From Zopfochytrium polystomum (taxonomy: Eukaryota > Chytridiomycota > Chytridiomycetes > Chytridiales > Chytridiaceae), in NCBI GenBank assembly GCA_025765615.1, contig JAIVFJ010000443.1:1-40777 (forward strand): a stretch of DNA of 40,777 bases. Reading direction: 5' to 3'. The stretch's first letter is position 1. Each line of letters starts with the position of its first letter. The notes beneath the pieces were generated by a model, which ran no database searches, was not told where the DNA came from, and saw only the letters and a program-made list of their open reading frames with translations. The translations under genes and the position numbers were made by a program. This document shows positions 1-10,673 of the stretch, one piece after another.

Positions 1-568
1 AGTTAACTTTTTTTTCTGCTGTTTCGAATACATCTTTGTAGCCGCCAAAATCCGTCCGGCTGATGAAATACCCAAGGCAGGAGCCATCTACACCTGTGAC
101 AGGTGCGGAGCTTATGAGACTTCGAGCCTTCCTTGCACACCGGCATATTGAGGTCCTTGACCGTGGTAGATGTGCCGATTGAGAGCATGGGCGAGAGTAA
201 GAGCGTCGTTGGTGCAGGTGGACAGTTAATTGAGGCTGCAGGAAAGAGGCTCGAATACGTATAGTAATGGGCCGACGACTCCTCTCAGTTGACGTGGCGG
301 TTTTTCCCGACGACGCTGGGGCTGTCTTCGACAAAGAAGTTGCGCCCACCGCATTGGGGAATCTGCCAGCACTTTGGGCTTCGTCGGCGAGCACGCATTC
401 CGCAGCCTCCGCTGCGACGCAACTCATAAACTTTGTTGCTTTGTTGGCACAATCTGGAAATGCTTGAATCTTTTGCATTTTCTTCGCTTAGTGGTGATTA
501 ACTTCCCTTTTTCTTTCACAAATGTTTATTGAGCAGCCAAGTTCTGGAACAGCAACATCAGAAAAACT
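1..568. other. left edge, no gene recognised
   Basis: No reading frame here has recognisable motifs. The region lies downstream of the minus-strand WW-repeat gene that ends at 569 and probably holds its 3' untranslated region. A short minus-strand frame at 3-188 could be an exon cut by the window edge, but nothing identifies it. Confidence 0.4.
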
Positions 569-2197
569 TCAGGATGAGTATAAGTCCGATATCCAATCCT
601 CCAAAAACTTCCGCCGAGCATTAAGCTGAGGTTGCTTGTAAAATTTTGCAGGAATCAGAAAGGCAGTCTTTGGATGCAAATCATTTGCTTTCAAAAACTT
701 CAAAACATCCAGGTCAGAGTTCGTAAATGCATTTTCAGAGTATTTCAGCTCGAGTCCGCTTGTTTTCCACCATGGGAGAGATCGAAAAATAGTTCGCAAT
801 CGGCAAGCCTCATCCAATGCTCTGGCTGTATATTTTAGTGTCAGACCGCTGTCCTTCCACCATTGCAGAGCATCTATGTGGCCTGCAATTGAAGCGCTGT
901 TCAGAGCTGCCGAGGAATATTTCAATGGAAGCCCACTCCGGCCCCACCACTGAAGGATAGCAAGATTCCCCGTGCTACTCGCTGATTTCAAAGCAACATT
1001 CGTGAATTTCAGCTCAAGGCCACTTGCTTGCCACCACTCCAGAACAGCTAAATGACCTCCATGGCATGCACCATCAAGTGCCCTATGGGTATACTGTAGA
1101 TTCATTCCACTATTTTTCCACCACTCCAAGACATCAATATGTCCAAGTTCGCTTGCTCCGTCTATAGCTTCGGCCGAGTGTGATAGTTCCAAACTGTTCT
1201 GTGACCACCACTCCAGGACTTTGACATGGCTGTTTTTGCTGGCAAGGTCCAGTGCACGAGAGTACTTCAGCTCCAGCCCACTGCTTTTCCACCAGCTCAA
1301 AACTTCCAAATGGCCAGCTCCAGCTGCATTGTCCATTGCATTGATCGAGTATTTCAGCTCCAAACTGCTATCTTTCCACCATTCCAGAACTGCAAGGTGG
1401 CCATTTTTGCTGGCTTGATCGATGGCGTACTCGGTGAATTTCAGCTCAAATCCACTCTCCAACCACCATTGCAGCACTGAGACATGGCCCTTCTCGCTCG
1501 CTAAATCGATGGCTCCGTTCGAGAACCGAGAAACCAAACCACTTTCTTTCCACCACTGAAGGACAGCAACTTGCCCTCGAGAAGACGCTTCATCAAGGGG
1601 GAAAATGTCCTCGCCCTTGATGATTCCACATTTTAACAAGTTCAATCCACTGTCCCGCCACCACTCCAGAACGCCAATATGCCCTTCACCAGAAGCCATA
1701 CCCAACGCCAAGCGAGAGTACACCCTGTCAACCTCGACTCCACTTTCCATCCACCACTGCAGCACGTGAACGTGTCCGTGTTCGCTCGCGGCGTCCATGG
1801 GAAGTTCCCGATACTGGAATTCCTCTTCAGAATTTTCGTCAACATCGTCATCATCGTAAAGCACCGGAAACGAAAAGTCGACCCCGCTCTCTTTCCACCA
1901 TTGGAGGACCGGAACGTGTCCGAAACTGCTCGCAGCGGAGATCGCCTCCAGGAAGTCGGTGGTGGGCGCATCAGACACGCGATGGTCGTTGGACGTGCGG
2001 CTGTGCTGCAGCAACAGATCGAGCAGGTCGACGTCGCCACGCGCACTGGCCTCTTTGAATGGCTCGCGGAAGAGCGTAAAATAGGATTGCAGTTGAATCT
2101 GGCGCAGTTGAAACAGGGTTGATAGGCGGATCGCGTCCTTCGCGGGCAGATGGCGGCAGACGATCTCGACGGCGTGGGCTGGGAGGCTATGCTGCAT
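569..2197 (-). CDS. WW-repeat (ankyrin-like) protein with F-box-like start, copy 1
   Basis: An intact, intronless gene for about 542 residues. An F-box-like segment opens it (HAVEIVCRHL, then DAIRLSTLF). It is followed by about 13 tandem repeats of 29 residues built on the pattern A-(I/M)-D-x-A-S-x-x-G-H-(I/V)-x-V-L-(Q/E)-W-W-K-x-S-G-L-E-L-K-Y. The helix-loop-helix spacing and the GH..VL..W core are ankyrin-like. The C-terminus is a conserved cap (FYKQPQLN, KFLEDWIS). The Met at 2197 was chosen because copy 2 has a Met at the same place just before the F-box-like segment; an in-frame Met at 2254 is the alternative. Such proteins are presumed protein-binding adaptors, perhaps for ubiquitin ligases, but that role is inference. 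This is the best-preserved of four family members in the window. Confidence 0.85.
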   Translation of the reverse strand: MQHSLPAHAVEIVCRHLPAKDAIRLSTLFQLRQIQLQSYFTLFREPFKEASARGDVDLLDLLLQHSRTSNDHRVSDAPTTDFLEAISAASSFGHVPVLQWWKESGVDFSFPVLYDDDDVDENSEEEFQYRELPMDAASEHGHVHVLQWWMESGVEVDRVYSRLALGMASGEGHIGVLEWWRDSGLNLLKCGIIKGEDIFPLDEASSRGQVAVLQWWKESGLVSRFSNGAIDLASEKGHVSVLQWWLESGFELKFTEYAIDQASKNGHLAVLEWWKDSSLELKYSINAMDNAAGAGHLEVLSWWKSSGLELKYSRALDLASKNSHVKVLEWWSQNSLELSHSAEAIDGASELGHIDVLEWWKNSGMNLQYTHRALDGACHGGHLAVLEWWQASGLELKFTNVALKSASSTGNLAILQWWGRSGLPLKYSSAALNSASIAGHIDALQWWKDSGLTLKYTARALDEACRLRTIFRSLPWWKTSGLELKYSENAFTNSDLDVLKFLKANDLHPKTAFLIPAKFYKQPQLNARRKFLEDWISDLYSS

Positions 2198-3317
2198 TTT
2201 GGGGGAGATCAACGCGTTGTTTTTGACATGTCCGCCCATTCCCACACGTTCCATTTAGGATGTTGCGCAAGGGATTTGGCTTTTGTACTCGATTTACACA
2301 TACACCGTAATCAGTAGGCGTTGTCGGAGTCAATTGCGACGGCCCAGTGCAGCCATGCCATATATAATGTCTCATCGTGGGAACCGTCATGCGTTGGTGG
2401 CTCCCTCGCCTTTCAAAATCCCAGAAGGCAACGCTGCAGGCGAGAGCTTGCGCTTAATCGGCTGCCGTACCGGCCGAGGCTGGACAACAGCAGGGAAATG
2501 GTACAACACGGACGGTTAGGTTTCCAAATTGGGACTCCTCACACGATGTCCTCCACCCGGGAAATGGGACTGTCTTTGCGCAGTCTACCAAGTGCGGTGC
2601 CAATTGCAGCAAATCCCACCCTGGACAGAATGCTCTACCGACAGCGTAACTTGAAACGCCAGAACAGAGATATAGTTCAATGTGGCCGAAGCGACGGGAT
2701 CCAGCAAGTTCCAGAGCCAATTAATGGCTTCCAACTTTGCGGGTCCTTCGTTCTTTCAACCGCGGCACGTGGTGTTATTGGTCGGTTTCTTTCTGAGCTG
2801 AGCATGGAAAAGAGTGATCGTTCCCACCTCCATGAGCTGTTGCTTAAACCAGTTCCATCTTAGAGGTTTCTGTGGCGTTACGCGCAAGAGATCGTCGTTG
2901 AAGCTTGAACATGGGCTTTTACAAACTGTCGCCTTGGCCTATCCAGGCCGCGTTAAAGGCAGTCTCGACAAAGAAACTTCGTCACCAGGTCGGCAGGAAC
3001 ACGGCTCTGAAAAGGAGTCAGAAAGTGATTTCCCGCCGCGGCAAGAAGAGTAACATACTATTGCACCAGATTGCGTTCACAGCATGGAGCTGTTGGCATA
3101 GGCACTGAGCACAGCTTCATCAGCCAGTGCGGATACAGTTGTCGCCACTATAACGTATCTGCGCTAGTAAATTGCGAAAAGTGGGAAAATAGCAACGTTC
3201 AGTGAAAAGATGGCTCGCTTTAAACACTCAGGTACCATCAAACCTTCAGCTCAAGTCATAGTTTGTTTATTTAGCAACAAAAAAATGAACCAGAGACAGT
3301 TGAAAACAACATGCAGA
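2198..3317. other. intergenic, nothing recognised
   Basis: About 1.1 kb between the two minus-strand WW-repeat genes. It should contain the promoter of copy 1 and the 3' end of copy 2. Several open frames cross it, but none shows domains, repeat motifs or plausible splice structure. Confidence 0.4.
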
Positions 3318-5006
3318 CTAAAAAAGTTCCGAGATCCAATCCTCCAGAAATTTCCGTTGATCATTCAGCTGAGGTTCATTGTAAAAACTCGCAGGAATCT
3401 GGAAGGTACTCTTTGGTTCCAAAGCATTAGCTTTCAAAAACTGCAGCACTTCTAGGTCCGAGTTCGTAAATGCGTCTTGAGAGTACTTCAACTCCAGTCC
3501 GCTTTTTTTCCACCACAGGAGAGATTGAAAAATAGTTCGCGATTGGCAAGCCTCATCCAATGCTCTGGCTGTATATTTTAGCGTCAGACCGCTATCCTTC
3601 CACCATTGCAGAACATCAATGTGGCCTCCAATCGAAGCATGGTCCACCGCTGCAGAGCTTGTACCAATAGCCTAAACCACTGCTGGCCCACCACTGGAGG
3701 ATTGGTAGATTCCCTGCTTTGCTTGCCAAATCCAAAGCTGCCTTTGAGAATCGCAGATCCAGACCACTTGCTTTCCACCACTCCAGAACAGCCAATTCAC
3801 CTCGCAAACATGCGCTATCAAGTCCGTTGTGAGTGTACAGAAGTGTCAATCCACTATTTTTCCACCAATCCAATACATCAATATGTCCAAATTCGCTTGC
3901 ATCGTCCATCGCTCTAGCCCCGTATTTTAATGCAAGGGAGCTCGTATGCCACCACTGTAGGACTGAAACATGTCCAGATGAGCTCGCCAAATTCATTGCC
4001 CAATCGTAGTACCCAGGAGCCAAACGGTTCTCCAACCACCACTCCAGGACTTGACATGACCGTTCCTGCTTGCCATGTCCAACGGAGAAGAGTATTTCAA
4101 CTTCAGTCCACTGCTTTTCCACCAACTCAAAACGTTCAAATAACCTGCTCCTGCTGCACAGTCGATCGCTGCGCTGGAGTATTTCAGCTCCAAGCCACTG
4201 CCTTTCCACCAATCCAGAACTGCAGTTTGGCCACATTCGCTGGCGTAATCGATTGCCCTCATTGTGAATTTCAATTCGTATCCGCTCTGTTTCCAAAATT
4301 CCAACACTGCGACATGGCCATAGGCACTGGCGAGATCCATGGCTGTGTTTGTGAACTGCGGAACCAAACCACTCTCTTTCCACCACTGAAGAACACGAGC
4401 CTGGCCAGTTCGCGACGCTTCGTTGAGGGGGAGGAGTAATTCCTCTTCAGCGTTGCGTACAGGAATCCCCAAGTCCAGTCCACTGTCCCTCCACCATTGC
4501 AGAACGTCAACATGCCCTGCATCACAAGCCGACACTAGTGCCAGCCGTGAGTAGACTCCGTCAAGCACGATTCCGCTGTCCTTCCACCACTGCAGCACGT
4601 GAACATGTCCGCTCTCGCTGGCGACGTCCATGGGAAGAGCGCATGGATGATACTCTCCATCATCGTCATCGTCGTCGTTGTCATCGAAAAAGCGTGGGAA
4701 CGACATGTCGACACCGCTTTCCTTCCACCACTGGAGGACCCGCACTTCTCCGACTTTGCTCGCAGCGGAGAGCGCCTGCAGGACGTCCATGACGGGCAAC
4801 GGCGCGCAGATGTGCTGCAGCAACAGATGGAGCAGGTCGACGTGGCCACCTGCGCTGGCCTCGGCGAGTGGCTGAGCGTGGAGCATTCGATACGATCGCG
4901 CTTGAATCTGGTGCAGCCGGAACAGCGTCGATAGGCGGATTGCATCCTCCGCGGTTAGATGGCGGCAGACGATCGTCACGGCGTGGCCTGGGAGGCTGGG
5001 TCGCAT
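3318..5006 (-). CDS. WW-repeat (ankyrin-like) protein, copy 2, two frameshifts
   Basis: A paralogue of the gene at 569-2197, in the same orientation. It starts with the matching F-box-like segment (HAVTIVCRHL, DAIRLSTLF; Met at 5006) and carries about 14 WW repeats, one more than copy 1. It ends with the same cap (FYNEPQLN, KFLEDWIS). Two single-base changes break the frame. A T is missing at 4051-4052, where copy 1 has three T, and an extra T lies at 3659-3660. Correcting both would leave one continuous protein of about the copy 1 length. An acidic Asp-rich stretch lies between repeats 1 and 2 (minus strand near 4670), as in copy 1. Because both indels are one base long, sequencing error is a live alternative to true pseudogenisation. 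Confidence 0.75.
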
Positions 5007-5242
5007 TGTGGATCGGCGAACGTAACAACTGCTGCACCCAAGTTGACGACGGCCGCGGTGAAACACGGTTTTTTGTTGCCCCCATTCCGCTGCACCGCCA
5101 CCGCAGAGCATGCCACCGGAGCCGGCGCCGCTGACCCCATCCTCTTACGGCATAAGCGACGAAGCGTTTTGATCCCCTTCTAACAGTCTCCCGCCCCCCT
5201 CCCCCTCCCCCTCCCCTCTCCGACTTGATCGACTCTGCGTAG
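5007..5242. promoter_or_regulatory. divergent promoter region
   Basis: Only about 240 bases separate the start of the minus-strand WW-repeat gene and the first TIR codons on the plus strand, so both promoters must lie here unless the TIR gene has an upstream exon. A pyrimidine-rich run (5188-5220) followed by CTGCGTAG at 5235-5242 resembles a splice acceptor, so the TIR exon may be preceded by a short leader exon. An ATG at 5110 opens only 20 codons before a stop. Confidence 0.4.
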
Positions 5243-5245
5243 GTG

Positions 5246-7209
5246 ATGATCAGCTACTGCTGGCAGGACAGCGCCATCGCGAGAGAGGTCGCGGACGAGC
5301 TCGACGCCCGCGGCTTCCGCATGTGGATCGACGTCCAAAAGATGCACGGCGACATCACCGCGTCCATGATCGACGCCATCCTCAGCTCCAAAGTCGTTAT
5401 ATCTTTCATTTCGGACGGGTACTGCAAGTCGCAAACTGCTTGAAAGAGATCGAGTTTGCGAACGAGCAGAAGACGACGATCGTTCCTGTCGTCTGTCGCA
5501 GTCGAAAGAAGTGACTTCGAGCATCCCGGCTTTCATTACCACCGGCAAGCTGTGTGAGTATTCGTTTTCTTGAATAGTGGACTTTGGGAATCTAATGCCA
5601 TCATGGCCCCCAGATTTCGATCTAAGCCCGCCAATTTGGGCAGAACCCCCAGCAACGACGTTCGACCGCGGGAAACCTGATTACCCACCTGGCGCAGTTC
5701 ACCGGAAAAGCTCCTTCGCTTGTGTCCCCCGAGCCAGTCAAATCCGGGAAATGCTTCCCACCGATCCCGATACGAAAGGATCCCGAAAACTTTATCGACC
5801 GATCCGACTTGTGGGAGACGCTGGACGCTCGTTTCTCATCCGAGTGCCTCTGCATCCTCCGCGGCGTCGGCGGCTCTGAAAAGACGTACGCCGCAATCAA
5901 GTACGCGCACCGAAAGCTCCGCGAAGGCCACCACGTCAGCTGGTTCCGCGCCGACAGCCCAGACAACTTGCGCGCCGACGCGTTGCAGTACGGTCTTCGC
6001 GGGCCTCCCAGATCCCGAGAAGCTGTCCCCGGGAAACCTCTTTGCCCAAATTGCGTCCCTCCACTCGGCGGACGGGGCGCAACTGCGGCTGATCGTGCTC
6101 GACAACGTCGAGCGCTACGCAGACGTCGAAGACGTCATTGCCAGCCACGTCGAAAGCGGCGTCACCGCGGTCCGCTTCCTGGCGACGACGCGGCGGGCGC
6201 TGCGGGAAGGCGGGCGCAGTCGCCCCACTCCCGGCCGTCTCCGTGGACTTCCCCGACGACGAAAAGTGCGCTGTGTACCTGCGCCGCCTTCCCGGCCGAA
6301 CCGTCCTCCCCGAAGACGCGGTGCGGATCGTCCGGCAGTGCGGGAACCTGCCTCTGCGGGTATCAGTCGCAGCGCGGTACCGCGTCAAGCGGCCGGACGT
6401 GACGGCGGACGCGTACCTTTCGCGGGTGGAGGGCGCCAAGCTGCGCAGAGCAGACGGCGGCGGGGATGCCGCAGACGAGATCTACCCGGAGATCAGCCTG
6501 TCGTTCGACACGCTCGCGAAAGAGTCGTCGCCGGGCCACGCGCTGCTGATGCTGATGGCGCTGCTGCATCCGGACAACATCATCCTCAGCATCGTGGCGG
6601 AGTGGTGCGATTCGTTTTCGCTGACGGGCTTGTTTTTTTCGAGGCCAAAGACAAAGGACGGGAGCTTTGCGCGCGCCGTTGATGCGCTTCTGGATCTGAA
6701 CTTGATTTCGTCTGGGTACGAAGGGAAGACAGCGTCGATTCATCGGTGCATACAGGCGGACGTGCGCGAGCGGGTGCAGGGGCAGTGTGAAGAGTCAAAG
6801 TCGAGGCTTGGCCGACTTTGATTTGGCGGCGCTAAAGCAGAAGGATCGGCTGCTCGATGCAATCAAGAAAGGGAACGCCGGCGAGATAGACGTCTTCATC
6901 AGGGACAAACCTGTACTTGATCTCACTCGTGAGTTTGCTTTCCTTTTATAACGATACTAGGATCTGAAACGCTCGAAAAGATTTGCACCTTGGCGATAAG
7001 GCCGTTGTGATGCTCGTACCTTCCCTTTCGGCTAGCTTGACCTTGCACACTTTGGACCTTACCGGTACCCATTTGAATTCTTAATCATCGATAACCCATG
7101 TTTAACAACTCTCCGCTCCAATTAGGCAACGACCTGAGCCACGTTTCGATTGTTTCTCTCGCAGAGAGCGTTCGAAAAATGCCCCTCCTTCACACGCTGA
7201 TTTTGAGGA
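5246..7209 (+). pseudogene. TIR - NB-ARC - LRR protein (NLR type), decayed
   Basis: The domains read in order across several frames. A TIR domain (5246-5553) shows MISYCWQDS, FRMWIDVQKM, GDITASM, SFISDGYCKS and CLKEIEFA. After an intron (5554-5577) an NB-ARC domain follows. It has a P-loop GVGGSEKT near 5860, a kinase-2 motif LRLIVLDNVE, an RNBS-B-like FLATTRRAL, a GLPL-like CGNLPLRVS, and a winged-helix part ending in a histidine motif SIHRCIQ. Two LRRs come last, each one 84-base exon (6981-7064, 7126-7209) between phase-1 introns (6929-6980, 7065-7125). They contain LHLGDKAVVMLVPSL, LHTLDLTG, and NDLSHVSIVSLAESV. At least six single-base shifts interrupt it, near 5433, 5498, 5660, 5995, 6220 and 6805. 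The P-loop Gly before Lys is Glu, and Leu sits where many TIRs have the catalytic Glu. NLRs act as cytoplasmic immune or self/non-self switches; here the function is probably lost. Confidence 0.72.
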
Positions 7210-8277
7210 GTGCGCGGAACTTCTTTCTACTTTTCTCTCATCTCCAATTGAACCGCAAATTTTTCATCCAGTGAACAGAGAATGTCCGTCACATGCACGA
7301 CAAGATTCAATCAGTTGAGTTTTTTTTTTCATTTTTTTTCCCCGGTGTGTCAAGCTCACTCAACCACAATTACCAGACGCCGACGGGGTCACCAGTAGAT
7401 CTCTTCCTCCGGTTGGGACGACTAGAGATGCGTCCACTTTTTTGGATAACCAGTCGCATGTGGTTGAAATGTGCTGATGGGGCTGGGTCAGAGTGGTTGA
7501 GACCTTTTCTCTAACTTTGGGGTTACCTTCGCGGGGGATCATCAATCTTGAAATTATTAGATTTTAAATCTTTTGCGACCCCGCTTTCCGCAATGACAGA
7601 CCCAGCGCCAACGGGGGGGCAGCCGGAGTACTACGGCTCGGGACGAGAATGACTGCGTCCACGGTAGGATAGTCGGCTCACCCACTAATCAACCGTCAGA
7701 GCGCATTTCGGCCCTCTGAATAGTGTCGTTCGATTGCAAAGGGATTTCCTCCTTGCGTTGTTACCGTCCTCAACCCCCGCGCGTTCTCCGAAACAACCCC
7801 TCGTGCAAAGTCGGCCCCGAACCATCAGCGGACCCATCGGTCTTCCGGTACAAAAAGAAAAAAAAAACCACCAAAAAGAAAACAAGTGTACAAAAAGTGA
7901 AACGCCAAGTCTCAACTGGCTTAGATGGAAAGGAAAAGAGAAAATGGGAAGATGAAAAGAAAGTTGAAGGAAATAGAGAGAGCGGGAAGCGGTGAACGGA
8001 GGAGAGATTGAAGACGGCGCAAAGAACGCGCAGCTTTCCCTTCGAGGAGTGACGGAAAGGAGGCAACTTTTTTTTTTTTTTTTTTTTTTTTTGGACAATG
8101 TCGGCTTAAAAGAAAGACAATAGTCACATGAGGACTCGGGTCCGGCTGCGCTGCAATGGACCAAAAAAAAAAAAAGCATGATGCTCGATTCGATGGCTCC
8201 TCGACGTTGATTTCTACCTCCGCGGGTTCGCTGAGTTCATGAAGTAAAAGATTTAACACCCTAAAAAGAGAGCAGCA
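7210..8277. other. 3' region of the NLR gene and intergenic
   Basis: A donor-like GTGCGC starts at 7210, exactly where a third LRR intron is expected, but no further 84-base LRR exon could be joined. A T-rich stretch lies at 7321-7341, and runs of T (8068-8092) and A (8162-8175) lie farther on. No other gene is recognised. Confidence 0.4.
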
Positions 8278-8454
8278 TCAGTTCCACTCACGGATCCAAC
8301 CGGGCACGTGCTTCAGCTCAAGCTCCACGGTGATGCCCTGCGGGTAATCGGGCGTCATCGGAAAGTGCGCGTGGGTGAGCGGGAAGAGGCCGCTCGTTTT
8401 CGACACGAGGTTCACGCCGAATCCAAAGCCGTCGGCGTACGCCTGAGAATTTTC

Positions 8455-8485
<31 letters not shown>

Positions 8486-10155
8486 GCATATACACGGTCA
8501 GGAATGTGAAAAAACGAAAAAGGGGGGGGGGGGGGGGGGGTGGGGGGGGGGGGGGTCGCGTAAGTGGTGGGGTGGGTTGGTTGTCGTCTCCTTACCTCAA
8601 GCGCCACAATTCCGTCCTCCACCGTCAAGTCCATGCACCCCGCGACGACCGACTCCTTCGCCACATACGGCCTTATCACCTTCCCAAACAGGCCCCTCAC
8701 GATCCCGCGTCGTCCCCCCCGGCCCACGCATCAGACGCCTGTTCCCCAACCGCCTCCTCCTCCCCGAACCCTTCCTCCTCCCCCTCGCCAACCGTCGCAC
8801 CCGGCGGCACCGCGCGCCTGGGCGGCGGCCGTCCCTTCTCCTTTGTTCCGCGGACGACCGGCCGCCTCTCGATCGGCACGCCGTCGGGGCCGACGAGGAC
8901 GACCTCTGAGGGACGAAGGACCAGTTTGCGCTGGAGGAGGTCGGGGAGGCGAGGACGGAGGAGAGCGGCGAGGAGATGGAGGAGAAAGTGTAAGCGGACG
9001 AGGAAGACGAGGAGTACGAGCTGGAGAGGATCGGGGCGCGAGTGGCGGTGCGTGGCGGGGGGATCGGGGCGGAGAGGAAGGCTGGGGCGGGCGCGGGCGG
9101 CGCGGTAAGCGGGGGTAGCGATGGGGTCGGCGGTGGGGATCACGTCGGGTGCGCCTGTTGCGCGGGAGGAGAGGTAGTGGGTGCTGTGGACGCGGTCGAG
9201 GGAGTCGATTCGAGGCGGTGGGCTGCGAGGGGAGGATTCTGCTAAAATATGAGTGGCGGTTTTGGTCGGATGCAATCATCAAAGCAACAGCTGTAAGTGC
9301 ACCCGCACGAACCGGTTGAGGGCTGCTCTGAATCCATCCGCAGGAGCTGCCGCCTCGCCAGGGATCCATGATCGCCTCCATTATCGGTGGTCGGAGCGCT
9401 GTCTATTCGCGGCGACTCAACGAGGCCAGCGGGGAACTGTGCGATATGGATCTGTCCGGGCGGAGCGCTCAAGGCCGCGTACGGCAACGGCACTTGCATG
9501 GGCGGAGTGTGCTTGGTCTTTCGCCGCTCCGCAGTAGAGCGCGATCGCTCGTTGGACGACCGACCCCTGCTGTCGCCGACACTGTCAGTGCTGCCACTAC
9601 CGCCGGCCGTCACGCCGCCGCCGCCTGTCACGGCAGGCCCCACCGGCCTGTAAAACTGCTTCTTTGTCATCGCGCGCCGCTCCTTGCTCGACAGCTTCCC
9701 CGCACCCTCGTTCGCGACAGCGACGTTGCTGGATCCGTTGCTCTCCTGGCTCTCGAACGCGCCGGTACCGTTGTTGCTTTGATGCGTGCGGGGGCGGCGT
9801 CCGCCCATTTCAATGTCCCCAACGGCACCAGCAGCCTCCGCACCGCCCGTCGCCGGTTGCATCACTCGATCGCGCCCTGCGGTGGCTCTTTGGCGGCGAC
9901 GATGGCGGGGCGGTCAGCGGGCAGGGCGGATCCGGATCCCGATGCGGAGCCGGAGGAGAGATGGGAGAGGCGCTGGGAGGCGGCGTGGTTCTTTGAGGAC
10001 GGAGCGGATCGGGCTACCGATTTGCGCTTCGCGGATGTTGGCCATCGCCCGCACGTGGTGAGCAACCACCACGCGATGAAGCCGATGATGGAGAGGCCAA
10101 AGACGCCGCCGATCGTGCCGATGACGAGGATCGCGGTGATGGACAGCTCCACCAT
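8278..10155 (-). CDS. single-pass membrane protein with C-terminal SH3 domain (Fus1/Sho1-like layout)
   Basis: The start at 10155 gives a transmembrane segment within the first 35 residues (SITAILVIGTIGGVFGLSII, then GFIAWWLL), followed by basic residues. A long Ser/Pro/Gly-rich linker with acidic patches comes next. The SH3 domain is at the C-terminus: VIRPYVAKES, CMDLTVEDGIVALE, then across an intron (8443-8595, GTAAGG...CTCAG) AYADGFGFG and SGLFPLTHAHFP. These match the ALYDY, acidic RT-loop, DGW and FP positions, with Phe replacing the usual Trp of DGW. The frame changes near 9865, in the Ser-rich linker, and at a G run at 8714-8720 (minus). The layout resembles fungal polarity and cell-fusion proteins such as Fus1. 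The SH3 domain would face the cytosol and bind proline-rich partners. Exons in the linker (8600-9860) are uncertain. Confidence 0.65.
8455..8555. repeat. A27 run and interrupted G33 run inside an intron
   Basis: A run of 27 A (8455-8481) and runs of 19 and 14 G (8522-8540, 8542-8555, split by one T) both lie inside the last intron of the SH3 gene. On the sense (minus) strand they read as a C-rich tract followed by a T-rich tract just before the acceptor, so they act as an extreme polypyrimidine tract. Confidence 0.9.
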
Positions 10156-10170
10156 TTGATAGCTGCTGAT

Positions 10171-10603
10171 TGCTTGCTTGCTTGCTTGCTTGTGTGCTTG
10201 CCCTGACTGGATACGCCTTTACGACGGCAGGTTGGCTAGACGGCTTGCTCCCCCCGATCGGAGACGGTAAAGGATTAGGGGGGGGGGGGGGGGATGTCGG
10301 GAGGAATAGGTTGGGTTGCAGGAAAGCTCGACGCAAGGTCAAGCAGGAGGAGGGAGGGAAGGTTGTTGCGGCAACAGGTAAAAATGTGGATGGGTCGATC
10401 GATGTGCAAGCGCAGCTACATTCAATGAAAAGGCTAGTCCATCTGTCTGTCTACCTGTCTGCCTGTCTGCCTGTGTGCCCCGTTTGTCTGTCTGTCTGTC
10501 TCTCTGTCTGTCTGTCTGTGGATGATTTTGATGGTCTTTCTGGTGGCTGAAATCTTGTCTTCGCAGTATGCAGTATGATCTGTCTGTCTGTCTGTCTGCC
10601 TGT
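10171..10603. repeat. tetranucleotide repeats (TTGC)n and (CTGT)n
   Basis: TGCT/TTGC repeats run at 10171-10192. CTGT repeats with variants run at 10442-10519 and 10579-10603. They fill much of the 520-base gap between the divergent SH3 gene (minus) and the gene starting at 10674 (plus), so they lie in promoter or 5' leader sequence. Long frames crossing them on both strands are products of the repeat. Confidence 0.85.
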
Positions 10604-10673
10604 AAGTTGCTTGAATCGATCGATTGCTTGCTTTGTTTTCTGAGTTCCGAGAGCTTTCGGAGTTTGAATCGAT

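Noticed and set aside
2283..3108. Several plus and minus frames of 65 to 180 residues
   Set aside because: No domain, no codon-level similarity to any other copy in the window, and they overlap each other in different frames.
5720..6682. Single 320-residue plus frame in the NLR region as the real protein
   Set aside because: Only its middle part (FAGLPDPEKL to LATTRRAL) has NB-ARC motifs; the motifs before and after lie in other frames.
8697..9381. Two competing minus-strand frames as separate genes
   Set aside because: Both fit better as pieces of the linker of the TM-SH3 gene, with shifts between them; neither has its own start context or domain.
10171..10603. CRISPR-like or telomere-like array
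   Set aside because: The units are 4-base microsatellites without spacers and do not match a telomere repeat.
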